DNA of 64,000 nucleotides from Gammaproteobacteria bacterium (GCA_030147635.1 JASBUZ010000025.1:1-64000), one strand, 5' to 3'. Positions 7,613 through 18,739 are shown, counted from the stretch's first letter. The notes: generated by a model from the sequence alone, not told the origin. Numbers and translations: made by a program.

Positions 7613-9437
7613 CTTATCGCTAAAACTTGCCAATACCGTCATGCTTGACCAAGTCAACTGGCAAATTCAGCCGTCCATGCGCATCGCACTGGTAGGACGC
7701 AATGGGGCAGGCAAATCCACACTACTCAAGCTTTTGCAAGGGCAAATAGCCCCAGATGCAGGCACGCTCAAAAAGCAAACTAACTTACGCATTGCAGGCC
7801 TTATGCAAGATGTGCCAGCTAGCCAACATGAAACTGTTTACCACTTTCTCGTAAGAGAACTCGGCACGCTCGGAGAAACCTTAACGCAATATCATGAAGC
7901 GACCCTCTCCAACGACGCTGCAAAAATGGCCACTTGTCAAACTCAAATTGATGCTGAAAATGCCTGGGATATTCTGCCACAAATAGAGGCCATGGCAAGC
8001 CGCTTAAGCTTACTGTTAGATGCTCTCATCAATGACTTATCCGGCGGCATGAGAAGACGAGCACTCCTTGGCGCCGCCCTGCTTGCCAAGGCAGACTTGC
8101 TTTTACTCGATGAGCCGACTAACCATTTGGATATCCACACCATTGAGTGGCTTGAGAACCACCTGAAAAACTATCCTGGTACGTTTATTATTGTCACACA
8201 CGACCGTACTTTCTTAGAGCGTACCTCAAGCACTATTGTAGAAATAGATAGGGGACAACTGCACGTCTATGACTGTGATTACAGTACTTACCTCAAGCGC
8301 AAAGAGGCTCGTCAAGAAGTAGAAATCACCCAAAATAAATTATTCGATAAACGTCTCAAAGAAGAGGAAGTGTGGCTCAGAAAAGGGATTAAAGCACGAC
8401 GAACCCGTAATGAAGGTCGAGTTCGAAAGATCAAAGCCATGCGCGAAACCTATCGTGCTAGACGTGAACAAGCGGGACACGCAAAAGCACTCACACTCGA
8501 TGTCAAAACGTCAGGGAAACTGGTCGTCGAAGCAAAAGGATTAAACTACCAAATCAATCAAAAGCCGCTCATTCAAAGCTTCTCCTGCACCTTTATACGC
8601 GGTGACAAAGTCGGCATTGTGGGTCCTAATGGTTGCGGTAAAACAACCTTAGTTCGCTTATTACTCGGTGACTTGGAGCCAACGAGCGGCACAATTCGAC
8701 GTGGTACAAACTTGCAAATTGCCTATTTCGACCAGCTTCGTCGAGAGCTCGACGAACACTTAACAGTCATGGAAAATATCGGCGATGGCTCTGACTTTGT
8801 CACCATTAATGGGCAAAAGAAGCATGTCGCCTCTTACCTGCGTGATTTTTTATTTGCACCAGAACGCTTCAACCAACCTGTTTTTTCTTTGTCTGGAGGG
8901 GAGCGTAATCGTCTCCTGTTAGCAAAGCTCTTTGCAAAACCCGTGAACTTGCTCGTCATGGACGAACCCACCAATGACTTAGATATCGAAACACTTGAAT
9001 TACTCGAATCTATGCTTGCAGACTACCCAGGAACATTGTTACTCATCAGTCACGACCGAACGTTTTTAAATCACACCACAACAAGCTTACTAATCTATGA
9101 AAATGATGGTCATATCTACGAGCACATCGGAGACTACGACGACTATATCAATTATAAAAAGCAGCAACTTGAGCCTAAAAAGAAAGCACCCAAACAAAAT
9201 GCCAGCCAACAAAAGCTTACCGTAGCCGAGCAAAAAGAGCTCAAGCTGCTGCCCAAGAAAATAGAGTGCTTAGAGCAAGACATCGAAGACATACATCAAA
9301 AAATGGCATCTCCTGATTTTTACGAACAAGACAATGCCACTATCAATGAGCAAACGAATCACCTCAAAACACTTGAAGAGAAGCTGCAACAAACTTACGC
9401 ACGCTGGGAAGCACTTGAAGCTTTGAACTCGCGCTAA
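7590..9437 (+). CDS. uup: ABC-F family ATPase Uup
   Basis: Soluble ABC-F ATPase with two nucleotide-binding domains and no membrane segment. Such proteins act on ribosomes, and Uup has also been linked to transposon excision and DNA branched intermediates. ABC1 has GRNGAGKST (about residues 36-44), LSGGMRRR and LLLDEPTNHLD. ABC2 has GPNGCGKTT, the Uup-type signature LSGGERNRLLLAK and VMDEPTNDLD. A charged linker lies between the domains, and a lysine/glutamate-rich coiled-coil tail (about 530-610) matches the Uup C-terminal domain. Length is 615 aa. It overlaps the 3' end of the DUF2520 gene. Confidence 0.93.
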   Translation: MSLLSLNNLSLKLANTVMLDQVNWQIQPSMRIALVGRNGAGKSTLLKLLQGQIAPDAGTLKKQTNLRIAGLMQDVPASQHETVYHFLVRELGTLGETLTQYHEATLSNDAAKMATCQTQIDAENAWDILPQIEAMASRLSLLLDALINDLSGGMRRRALLGAALLAKADLLLLDEPTNHLDIHTIEWLENHLKNYPGTFIIVTHDRTFLERTSSTIVEIDRGQLHVYDCDYSTYLKRKEARQEVEITQNKLFDKRLKEEEVWLRKGIKARRTRNEGRVRKIKAMRETYRARREQAGHAKALTLDVKTSGKLVVEAKGLNYQINQKPLIQSFSCTFIRGDKVGIVGPNGCGKTTLVRLLLGDLEPTSGTIRRGTNLQIAYFDQLRRELDEHLTVMENIGDGSDFVTINGQKKHVASYLRDFLFAPERFNQPVFSLSGGERNRLLLAKLFAKPVNLLVMDEPTNDLDIETLELLESMLADYPGTLLLISHDRTFLNHTTTSLLIYENDGHIYEHIGDYDDYINYKKQQLEPKKKAPKQNASQQKLTVAEQKELKLLPKKIECLEQDIEDIHQKMASPDFYEQDNATINEQTNHLKTLEEKLQQTYARWEALEALNSR

Positions 9438-9479
9438 ATTTCGTTAATATACAATCATTTTTCTGTTAGATTAAAGCTC

Positions 9480-9929
9480 ATGATGCGCCTATTTTTAGTT
9501 CTTTGCCTTTGCCTGCTGGCACCCTTCACAAGTCTTCATGCACGTACCCCCGTACTGCAAGACATCGATGGGGCTGAATTCACACTAAAATCACTGAAGG
9601 GCAAATGGGTCTATATCAATTACTGGGCCAGCTGGTGCGCCCCATGTCTACATGAAATTCCTGAGCTTAATCAGTTTTATCAAAAATACAAGAATAAAAA
9701 CATTGCTGTATTTGGTGTGAACTATGATGGGCTTTCTAAGGAGGAGCAACGTCCTTTAATCAAAAAATATCAGCTGGCCTACCCAAGTCTTGGGATTGAC
9801 CCAGCTGATGCTTTAAAACTTGGGGATATCAAAGGGGTTCCTGTGACGTTCGTCTTCAACCCAGAGGGAAAACTGTTCGACATTAAGTACGGTGAACAAA
9901 CAACTGAAAGTCTAAGTGCGTATCTTTAG
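9480..9929 (+). CDS. TlpA-family thiol-disulfide oxidoreductase
   Basis: Periplasmic thioredoxin-fold protein. A signal peptide covers residues 1-21 (hydrophobic core, cleavage near LHA-R). The redox motif WASWCAPC places the cysteines at 53 and 56. The cis-proline loop appears as [12 protein letters not shown] near residue 120. At 149 aa it is a single thioredoxin domain of the TlpA/ResA type, often used for cytochrome c maturation or general disulfide reduction. No specific partner is encoded nearby, although cytochrome c4 lies elsewhere in the window. It converges on hfq with a 4-bp overlap. Confidence 0.88.
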   Translation: MMRLFLVLCLCLLAPFTSLHARTPVLQDIDGAEFTLKSLKGKWVYINYWASWCAPCLHEIPELNQFYQKYKNKNIAVFGVNYDGLSKEEQRPLIKKYQLAYPSLGIDPADALKLGDIKGVPVTFVFNPEGKLFDIKYGEQTTESLSAYL

Positions 9930-10132
9930 TCTTGTTTGGCAGGCACAACCGTTGAAATCGCGTGTTTGTAGACCATCTGCGTCACGCCATTTTTTAAGGT
10001 AATCACCCGCTCATCAACATGCTCAATGCTGCCATGTAGTTTAATACCGTTGACTAAAAAAATAGAAACCGGCACATGGTTATCATGTAAGCGCTGTAAA
10101 AACGCCATCTCTAACGCATGTATCTCAGACAT
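9926..10132 (-). CDS. hfq: RNA chaperone Hfq, short divergent form
   Basis: Sm-like hexameric RNA chaperone that pairs small RNAs with mRNAs. Sm1 is seen as [15 protein letters not shown] and Sm2 as the near-invariant [12 protein letters not shown]. The ATG at 10130-10132 gives 68 aa; an upstream extension of 32 codons is low-complexity and unlike Hfq. The N-terminus ([19 protein letters not shown]) lacks the usual QDPFLN segment, and the segment between the Sm motifs ([15 protein letters not shown]) differs from the common ESFDQ...N form. The C-terminal tail is only a few residues. It is not beside miaA or hflX, its usual neighbours, so it could be a second hfq copy. A main copy elsewhere cannot be excluded. 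Confidence 0.88.
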   Translation of the reverse strand: MSEIHALEMAFLQRLHDNHVPVSIFLVNGIKLHGSIEHVDERVITLKNGVTQMVYKHAISTVVPAKQD

Positions 10133-10222
10133 TGCCTTCTCCTTATTATTTGTTCGGCATCTCTTTTTAAAACCATATCTCAAGCTATCGGCACACTCAG
10201 CCAGAGCTTTAATCTCCAAAAT

Positions 10223-10251
10223 TTGCAATCATACACAGGTTCTTTTATGCT
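10223..10251 (+). promoter_or_regulatory. Candidate sigma-70 promoter for the 10285 gene
   Basis: TTGCAA (10223-10228) and TATGCT (10246-10251) are separated by exactly 17 bp, 33 bp upstream of the ATG at 10285. It lies within the upstream region of hfq, which is transcribed the other way. Motif match only. Confidence 0.4.
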
Positions 10252-10284
10252 AATAGCTCTACCAAACGGACTGGTTGACTCACT

Positions 10285-11721
10285 ATGAATAAATTAATAC
10301 GTACTTGCTTGCAGTCTGCTGTACTCGTTCTATCTTGTTCATCTTCAATGGTTCATGCAGATCACTCCTCCTCTAACTTTTTTAGCATAGCGTCTACATT
10401 TAGCTCCCTGGGGATAGGCGTAAACCCAGCGCTTGGCTCACGCGTAACGTATGATGCAGTATTAGACATTGGCCCAACAACCCAAGGCTACGCGCTAAGC
10501 GCAAATGCTGGAGGAAATTTCACGTTCCAAGAAATTCCGGCAAATGGCCGTGTCACTTTGCCAAGCAGACTATGCTCTAGCGTTACTCATGCCTTCATTT
10601 GTAACAAATTAAATCTAGAAAATTCAAACTATACACCCTCCGCTGTAAGACTTGTGGGCGGTCCAAAAACCGTCGTCGGCACAATAAGCCCATCCAGTCA
10701 GGGTCCAGCGAATAGTCAACGCTTTAGAGTAGACACTCATCCAGCAATACTCCTTGGCACCTCAACTGGCTTAGCGTTGGTTTACCAAGCAAGTGACCGC
10801 ACCTACGCCCCCCCCCAAACTTTTACTCAGACTTTTACTGACCTCGTTCGCGTCGTAAGTGATTTCCATCTATTTGGAAACGAGCAAGGCGGCGCTCATG
10901 TCTTTGCGCTGGATAACCCAACAGCCCCTAGAATACTGGTGGGCGAGGTGAACGAAAGCAGCGCTGCATTGAGCCAGCCCTGGACAACGCTTAATCTTAA
11001 CCTGAGTGCCTTTACCTCAGTGACAGATTTAACTGTAACTCCTATAGGGGATCAGCTTTTTGTTGCAGCAGATAACGACCTATGGACTGTCGAGCTTAAC
11101 TCAGATGGACAACCAGCCGGAGCTCTTTCGCAAGTGCAAACGACTGGCCTCTCTCTCACAGGCCTTGTTCGCTTTATAGAAGTCACACCCGCAGGCAGAA
11201 GCTTTATCGTAAGCAACGCAGATGGCTTTTCGGCTGAATGCCTCAGCACCTCAGACAATACCAGTTTCCGCTGTGCCCCCCTCGCCAACACAGGCCCAGC
11301 ACTAGCTGCGGCAGGAAAACCAAATATTTTTAGAATGAGTAATAGGTTTTATGGTTTTGTTCCTGACGGCAACATTCTCAAACTTTGCCAGCAGGCGGGA
11401 GCAAACCAAACAAACTATTCATGTACTGACCTCACTGACTTTGGCGTTCCGGTCAATGCAATTAGTGGACCAATTGCATTGACAACAGAACGCAATAACA
11501 GCAGCCTCCAGGCCAACAGCAATATCGCCGCTTCGACGACAGCCCACTACGCCGTTGCCTTGGAGGCGCCAGCAAGTGATCTCTTGGCTGTAGCGCCAGC
11601 AGCAGCTAGCACACTCCTGGTCTGCAGTACGTCCTTAAATGACTTTACCACCAGCTGCGCTCCGGCGCTTACTAATGGTCAAACACAAACAGAGGCGGTG
11701 AAAGCACTAGTGGCTGCTTAA
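10285..11721 (+). CDS. Secreted protein of unknown function (478 aa)
   Basis: I do not recognise a named family. The first 25 residues form a signal peptide (MNKLIRTC, hydrophobic core, cleavage near VHA-D). The mature part is rich in Ser, Thr, Ala, Asn and Gly, has few charges, and shows repeated short beta-type stretches of about 50-60 residues (for example LVRVVSDFHLFG, LTDLTVTPIGDQLFVAADND, FIVSNADGF). This would suit a beta-propeller or beta-solenoid. Paired cysteines occur (CSSVTHAFIC, CLSTSDNTSFRC, CQQAGANQTNYSC), which suggests periplasmic or extracellular disulfides. It stands alone between hfq and an outer-membrane barrel gene. Function: unknown. Confidence 0.75.
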   Translation: MNKLIRTCLQSAVLVLSCSSSMVHADHSSSNFFSIASTFSSLGIGVNPALGSRVTYDAVLDIGPTTQGYALSANAGGNFTFQEIPANGRVTLPSRLCSSVTHAFICNKLNLENSNYTPSAVRLVGGPKTVVGTISPSSQGPANSQRFRVDTHPAILLGTSTGLALVYQASDRTYAPPQTFTQTFTDLVRVVSDFHLFGNEQGGAHVFALDNPTAPRILVGEVNESSAALSQPWTTLNLNLSAFTSVTDLTVTPIGDQLFVAADNDLWTVELNSDGQPAGALSQVQTTGLSLTGLVRFIEVTPAGRSFIVSNADGFSAECLSTSDNTSFRCAPLANTGPALAAAGKPNIFRMSNRFYGFVPDGNILKLCQQAGANQTNYSCTDLTDFGVPVNAISGPIALTTERNNSSLQANSNIAASTTAHYAVALEAPASDLLAVAPAAASTLLVCSTSLNDFTTSCAPALTNGQTQTEAVKALVAA

Positions 11722-11758
11722 TCTATAAATAAACTGGTCGTATCAATATAAAGAGTGG

Positions 11759-11807
11759 AGGGTGAAAATATGTTCAACATCAAGACGAGACGTCTATATT
11801 TCACCCT
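11759..11807 (+). terminator. Nested inverted repeat, possible terminator or structured RNA
   Basis: An outer stem of AGGGTGAAAATAT (11759-11771) against ATATTTCACCCT (11796-11807) is complementary except for one extra A. Inside it is a second stem, AGACG (11783-11787) / CGTCT (11791-11795), with a 3-nt loop. The right arms abut, leaving an 11-nt one-sided bulge (11772-11782). A short T run follows at 11813-11818 after a gap. It lies 38 bp past the stop of the secreted protein, so it may terminate that transcript, but it is longer and more elaborate than a simple intrinsic terminator. Confidence 0.5.
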
Positions 11808-11899
11808 GATTAGTTTTTCACTTCCAATGAGCCAGCAACATTGACACCGGTAGTCGATACTATATTTGACCTACTATACGCTTAAAATAGGAGCCCAAC

Positions 11900-12658
11900 A
11901 TGATAACCAACAAGAAAAATTTTATCGGTGCACTTTCTCTACTTTTAAGTGTGGCGTCCAATGCTGGTACAGCCGGAGAAATATCAGATATGTTGAGCTT
12001 TCAAAGGCTTAAAGAAGATACTTCATGGCTTTTACACATCGGAGGTTTTATTTCATCTCAGGGCATAAGACAGCATATTAACCTTAGTGGCCTAGTTGGC
12101 AACGAATATTATCCGACGCAAAAACATTCTGGGAATGTCATTGTAGGAACAGGGTTCTTATTGCCTGGCATATCCAACGATACAGTTGGGATTGAGTATG
12201 GTGTGCAGCTTTATTATTTGCCGAAAGTAACCTCTGCAGGAAGCATTTCCATAGAAAATGTACTACCAAACCTTACTTATAAATATGGTGTTGCCTTCTT
12301 GCCACTTTATGCCAATGCTAAGCTCAACATTGCAACCAAGTATGATAAAACCAAGGTCACCATGGACTTTGGAATTGGCCCTGACTTTATGACGATGACA
12401 GGATATAGTGAAAGGCCTCTCACGACTGCGACCATCCCTAACAACTTCTACTCAAGGCAGAGCCAAACTCAGCTCTCAGCCTTGTTTGGCGTTGGTATAA
12501 GGTCTGCTCAAATCCCTGGTGGGGGTGCACTTGAAGTCGGTTATCGCTTATTCTATCTTGGCAGAGGCAATTTTTCACCCAATAATAGCCAGGTTCTGAC
12601 AAACTTCGACACCGGACCTATTTATGCGAACGCAGTAACGCTTACGATGAGAGTATAA
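11900..12658 (+). CDS. Predicted outer-membrane beta-barrel protein (252 aa)
   Basis: Signal peptide at residues 1-22 (ALSLLLSVASNA-G). The mature chain shows alternating hydrophobic/polar strands separated by short turns, high in Gly, Tyr, Asn and Thr (for example VIVGTGFLLPG, VGIEYGVQLYYLPK, KVTMDFGIGPDFM, LEVGYRLFYLGRG). The last strand ends YANAVTLTMRV, an amphipathic terminal strand of the kind read by the BAM complex. No specific family was recognised. A clear Shine-Dalgarno (AGGAG) precedes the start. The sodC gene follows almost at once, so they are probably co-transcribed. Confidence 0.75.
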   Translation: MITNKKNFIGALSLLLSVASNAGTAGEISDMLSFQRLKEDTSWLLHIGGFISSQGIRQHINLSGLVGNEYYPTQKHSGNVIVGTGFLLPGISNDTVGIEYGVQLYYLPKVTSAGSISIENVLPNLTYKYGVAFLPLYANAKLNIATKYDKTKVTMDFGIGPDFMTMTGYSERPLTTATIPNNFYSRQSQTQLSALFGVGIRSAQIPGGGALEVGYRLFYLGRGNFSPNNSQVLTNFDTGPIYANAVTLTMRV

Positions 12659-12665
12659 ATTGATT

Positions 12666-13151
12666 ATGCTCCGACACATGCTGACTATAGGCTTCATCTT
12701 GTTTGCGCTGGGGGCACAAAGTGCCTCCATTACCATTAAAGTCTATGGTACAGATGATGAGCACCAAGAAAAGGGCACCATCACTTTTAGGGATAGCCCA
12801 GGTGGACTTTTAATCAACTTACGTCTGCACGACTTACCTCCAGGGCCACATGGCCTACATATTCACCAAAACCCAAGCTGTCGCAACCATGGCATGGCAG
12901 CAGGAGAGCATCTTGATCCGAAGCATACACATAACCATCTTGGCCCTTATGGCGAAGGGCATCTAGGTGACTTGCCAGTCATGTATGTGAATGCCGATAG
13001 GGAAGCACGCGCTTCCCTCATTGCACCAAGGCTCAGTGTTGAATCCATAGAAAAACGTAGTATCGTGATTCATGCTGCAGGAGATAACTATACAAACACT
13101 CCTCCGCTTGGTGGCGGTGGCCCTCGCATTGCTTGTGGCGTAATTCGATGA
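12666..13151 (+). CDS. sodC: Periplasmic Cu/Zn superoxide dismutase SodC
   Basis: Converts superoxide to peroxide and oxygen in the periplasm. A short signal peptide (LTIGFILFALGAQSA) precedes the SOD fold. Copper/zinc ligands are seen in GPHGLHIHQNPSC, GEHLDP, HNHLGPYGEGHLGDLP and VIHAAGDNY. The C-terminal signature is PLGGGGPRIACGVI, with the two conserved cysteines for the disulfide. The S-S subloop is shorter than in E. coli SodC. The start is taken as the ATG at 12666. A TTG at 12660 is also in frame, and an ATG at 12678 is possible. The stop overlaps the next start (ATGA). Periplasmic SodC commonly protects intracellular bacteria from the host oxidative burst. Confidence 0.93.
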   Translation: MLRHMLTIGFILFALGAQSASITIKVYGTDDEHQEKGTITFRDSPGGLLINLRLHDLPPGPHGLHIHQNPSCRNHGMAAGEHLDPKHTHNHLGPYGEGHLGDLPVMYVNADREARASLIAPRLSVESIEKRSIVIHAAGDNYTNTPPLGGGGPRIACGVIR

Positions 13152-13966
13152 TCAAACCCTCTTCTTGGGTTTTGGCTACACTTCTTTTCTTTATTCTTGG
13201 ATCTCTGCTTTTCTACTTTATGCAAAGAAGCTTAATTTACGCCCCATCAAAAACAAAACCATCACGTGCAGTTTTTAAAGCAGAAGACATGCAGCAGCTC
13301 ACACTAAACTCCGCGGATAATATTGTCTTAAATGCTTGGTATAAATCAGCACAAACAAACCACGCAACAGTGATTGTCTTTCATGGCAATGCCGGCCACA
13401 TTGGCAAGCGCATGCCACTTGCCCGACAGCTAATACAACAGGGGTTTGGTGTGCTCTTACTTGAGTATAGGGGATATGGTGGCAACAAAGGGCAACCAAC
13501 TGAGCAAGGTTTATATCAAGATGCGCGCACTGGTATGCGCTTTTTAAAAAAACAACACATTCCGATTCAACGCATTGCTTTGTATGGTGAATCCCTCGGG
13601 ACCGGGGTCGCAACTAAAATGGCAGAAGAGCACCCGAAAGCGTGTGCTCTCATCTTACAGTCTCCCTACACAACCCTCGCTGACCTCGGAAAATACCATT
13701 ACCCTTGGATTCCTATTGCCCCTTGGGACAAATTTAACTCTCTAAAACGCATGCAGAGCATCCATATGCCTCTTTTAGCTTTACATGGCACCCAGGATAG
13801 AGTTGTGCCTTATAAATTTGGCAGAGCGCTGTTTGAAGCGGCTAATCAACCTAAACAGTGGGTCACTTTAGAAAAACAAGGGCATGGTGGCTTGTGGACG
13901 CCGGAATTTATCGATGTCGTTAGTCACTTTATTTCTGCACATTGTAATCCACAGCCTACAAGCTAA
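13148..13966 (+). CDS. Membrane-anchored alpha/beta hydrolase (Bem46/ABHD13 type)
   Basis: Serine hydrolase of the S33-like/Bem46 group. One N-terminal membrane segment (about residues 7-26) is followed by the catalytic domain. This contains the oxyanion region VIVFHGNAGHIGKR, the nucleophile elbow YGESLGTGVA (Ser near residue 150), an acid loop HGTQDRVVP and the histidine in EKQGHGGLW. The chosen ATG at 13148 overlaps the sodC stop (ATGA); a TTG five codons upstream is less likely. The anchor suggests the catalytic domain faces the periplasm. The natural substrate is unknown for most members. Confidence 0.87.
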   Translation: MIKPSSWVLATLLFFILGSLLFYFMQRSLIYAPSKTKPSRAVFKAEDMQQLTLNSADNIVLNAWYKSAQTNHATVIVFHGNAGHIGKRMPLARQLIQQGFGVLLLEYRGYGGNKGQPTEQGLYQDARTGMRFLKKQHIPIQRIALYGESLGTGVATKMAEEHPKACALILQSPYTTLADLGKYHYPWIPIAPWDKFNSLKRMQSIHMPLLALHGTQDRVVPYKFGRALFEAANQPKQWVTLEKQGHGGLWTPEFIDVVSHFISAHCNPQPTS

Positions 13967-14057
13967 GGCGTATTTGACATCATGACAGCCGACAATAAAT
14001 CGGTATACTTGTTTCCTAAGGGATGACAAGGATTGTCTGACAGGATGTCACCTTATC

Positions 14058-16490
<2,433 letters not shown>

Positions 16491-16543
16491 TTAGAAGGGA
16501 AAATTCAAATAAGGCAATTATTGTAACACGTATCGGTGCAAAT

Positions 16544-17623
16544 TTATACGGGGAGCGGCTCTGTTTCACGTGAAACAGAGCCCGCTTGAAGCTGAAAAAA
16601 AGAAGCTTCTTCGGACAACAGTTGCTGCCTAAAAATCGTCGGCTCTATCGAAGTAAAAAAGAACTGTCCTGTCACCGTTTCAAGCACTTTAAACAGACGA
16701 TCAATATGCCCAGCATCAAGCTCGGTGGTAATATCATCAAATAAGTAGGTACATCCGCTACGCAACAGTCTTGCTTGCGCAAGCTTTAAAGCAATCAAGA
16801 CGATTTTTTGCTGACCTCGAGATAAAGTTTGCCTGGCCTTTTGTCCGTGTGTTTCGAAGAGAATATCGGCCTGATGCGCTCCTGAATGCGTATACTGGCG
16901 CTGTAAGTCTAACTCAAACTGAGTATCTAAAATCTCCTCAAGACTCATTCCAGTATGTTTTTTATCCCAGCCCTTATCATAACCAATACGACAAACCAGG
17001 GGTGTCAGCAAAGGTAAAATCTCATCGAAAACATTTGTCCATTTTTCGAAATAGGCAGCCCTAAATTCATCTAAAACCATTGATAACTCAATAAGTTGTT
17101 CATCCCATGGCGCAAATTGGTTCCGACTAGCTCGCCCACGCAGTAGTTTATTTCTTTGCTTCAGTACCCGCTTATAGTCTTTCCAAACCGTATGATAATC
17201 CGGTTCCACGTGAAACAGTCCCCAATCAAGCACACCACGCCTTACCGCAGGACCTGCATCCATAATTTCGAAGATATCCTGATAAAAAACTTGGCATGGT
17301 AAATACCTGGCTAAATCACTACTGCGCTGACAAACGCGCTGATTCAGTCGCACTGATGTTTTCGTTTTTGTTTTTTGAATACTAATGGAATCGCCAGCAA
17401 GCATTTCTCCAAACACGGTGAGACTAGGTTCATCAAAAGAAAGTAGGCCGAGTATTTCACGAGAACGAAAAGAATGCCCGCTCCCTAGTAAATAGATAGA
17501 TTCTAGTAGTGAGGTTTTTCCACTACCATTCGGGCCAAAAAAAACATTAAAGCGCTCACCAATCTTCAGTCTTGCCTCTTTGATGTTTCGGACATGATGA
17601 ATATCTAAGCGGACAAGACTCAT
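16544..17623 (-). CDS. recF: DNA replication and repair protein RecF
   Basis: SMC-like ATPase that helps load RecA at gapped DNA. Walker A GPNGSGKTSLLE (about residues 30-41), the signature region TLSRGQQKIVLIALKLAQ and Walker B-like YLFDDITTELD are visible in 359 aa. The start overlaps the dnaN stop by 4 bp. The coding sequence contains two parS-type palindromes, one of them perfect and close to the C-terminal end; its reading produces the residues SVSRETE near the tail. The protein is otherwise ordinary. Confidence 0.96.
   Translation of the reverse strand: MSLVRLDIHHVRNIKEARLKIGERFNVFFGPNGSGKTSLLESIYLLGSGHSFRSREILGLLSFDEPSLTVFGEMLAGDSISIQKTKTKTSVRLNQRVCQRSSDLARYLPCQVFYQDIFEIMDAGPAVRRGVLDWGLFHVEPDYHTVWKDYKRVLKQRNKLLRGRASRNQFAPWDEQLIELSMVLDEFRAAYFEKWTNVFDEILPLLTPLVCRIGYDKGWDKKHTGMSLEEILDTQFELDLQRQYTHSGAHQADILFETHGQKARQTLSRGQQKIVLIALKLAQARLLRSGCTYLFDDITTELDAGHIDRLFKVLETVTGQFFFTSIEPTIFRQQLLSEEASFFQLQAGSVSRETEPLPV
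16562..16577. promoter_or_regulatory. parS chromosome-partition site (perfect)
   Basis: The 16-bp palindrome TGTTTCACGTGAAACA matches the conserved bacterial parS consensus at every position. It lies in the 3' part of recF, about 4 kb from the probable oriC. ParB nucleates on such sites and spreads to form the partition complex. parA and parB are not in this window. Confidence 0.9.
17202..17217. promoter_or_regulatory. Second parS-like site (two mismatches)
   Basis: GGTTCCACGTGAAACA differs from the parS consensus at positions 1 and 5 only; the right half-site and central CACGTG are intact. It lies inside recF, 640 bp from the perfect site. Clusters of perfect and slightly degenerate parS sites near oriC are typical, so both are probably used by ParB. 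Confidence 0.7.
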
Positions 17624-18726
17624 ATCTTCATGGGCATAATAACATATTGGTAGTGTTCATCTTGCAAAGACTCCACCAAAATACTGCTGTCGGTGTCTAA
17701 AAATGACAGGCTTACTTCGCCTTCGGGAATCACCCCCAATACATCCAACAAATATCCTGCATTTACCCCAATTTTTAATTCATCCCCTTCTGTGTTTGCC
17801 TCAAGGGACTCAACTGCCTCTTCTTTTTCTTGATTATTGGCAATGAGCGTTAACAGGTTGGGCTGAAGATGCAAAAGTATGGCTTTTGATTTTTCATGCG
17901 CCAAAATCACAATACGAGAAAGCGCGCGCTTCAGTGCATCTCTATCCACACAAACCGACTTATTTTGTCCCCGAGGAATCGCTTTAGTGTATGGTGGGAA
18001 ACGCGCCTCCATCAGCTTGGATGAAAAAGTGTACTGCTCTGTAATCAGCTTTACATGCTTTTCACCCGCAGAAAAAGTGACTGTTTTATCTGTGATGGTT
18101 TGCAATAAACGCAACATATCTTGAACCGCTTTTCGAGGAATCAATAACTTATGACGAATATCCCCTACCTCCATCGGAAAACGAATAATTGCCATACGAT
18201 GCCCATCGGTTGCAACAGCTGTCACACCTTCAGGATTAAACTCTAAAAACAGGCCATTTAAAAAAACACGTACATCTTGTTGAGACATCGCAAAATGAGT
18301 ACATTGAAACACACGAATTAAAGCAGATGTCGGAATCGTCATCTCAAGCTTACTGACTTCATCTTGCATATAGGGGTAATCTGCAGCAGGGAGCGTTGCT
18401 AATTTAAAATGACTTCGCCCCTCTTTAATGGATACCCCTTCATCTTTATAAAGCACACGAGGCACTGCTTTATCTTCCAGCTGCCGAATAATATCTAAAA
18501 ACTTTTTCGCTGAGACGGTCGTTGAACCCTCTTGCTTTTCTGTCTCACATGCAATACGTGCTGTGATTTCAATTTCAAGATCTGTGGCCGTTAAAATCAA
18601 ATGCTCTCCTTTCAAAACCAGCAAAAGGTGAGACAAAATAGGCAAGGGCTGCTTTCGGTCCAACGCGCTCGAGACCATAAGCAAAGGATTGAGTAAATCA
18701 CTTTTAGCAATATTTAATTCAAACAT
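17620..18726 (-). CDS. dnaN: DNA polymerase III beta sliding clamp
   Basis: Ring-shaped processivity clamp for DNA polymerase III. The 368-aa length and the three repeated clamp domains fit the family. Recognisable segments are the N-terminal SALDRKQPLPILSHLLL, the domain-2 region FLEFNPEGVTAVATDGHRMA and the C-terminal QDEHYQYVIMPMKI. It lies 13 bp downstream of dnaA and overlaps recF by 4 bp, in the classic origin operon order. Confidence 0.98.
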   Translation of the reverse strand: MFELNIAKSDLLNPLLMVSSALDRKQPLPILSHLLLVLKGEHLILTATDLEIEITARIACETEKQEGSTTVSAKKFLDIIRQLEDKAVPRVLYKDEGVSIKEGRSHFKLATLPAADYPYMQDEVSKLEMTIPTSALIRVFQCTHFAMSQQDVRVFLNGLFLEFNPEGVTAVATDGHRMAIIRFPMEVGDIRHKLLIPRKAVQDMLRLLQTITDKTVTFSAGEKHVKLITEQYTFSSKLMEARFPPYTKAIPRGQNKSVCVDRDALKRALSRIVILAHEKSKAILLHLQPNLLTLIANNQEKEEAVESLEANTEGDELKIGVNAGYLLDVLGVIPEGEVSLSFLDTDSSILVESLQDEHYQYVIMPMKI

Positions 18727-18739
18727 AATTGTGACACCA

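Noticed and set aside
13967-14057. Short inverted repeats (GACAAGGATTGTC and others) between the hydrolase and gyrB genes
   Set aside because: Stems of only 4 bp with no T run; not enough for a terminator or operator.
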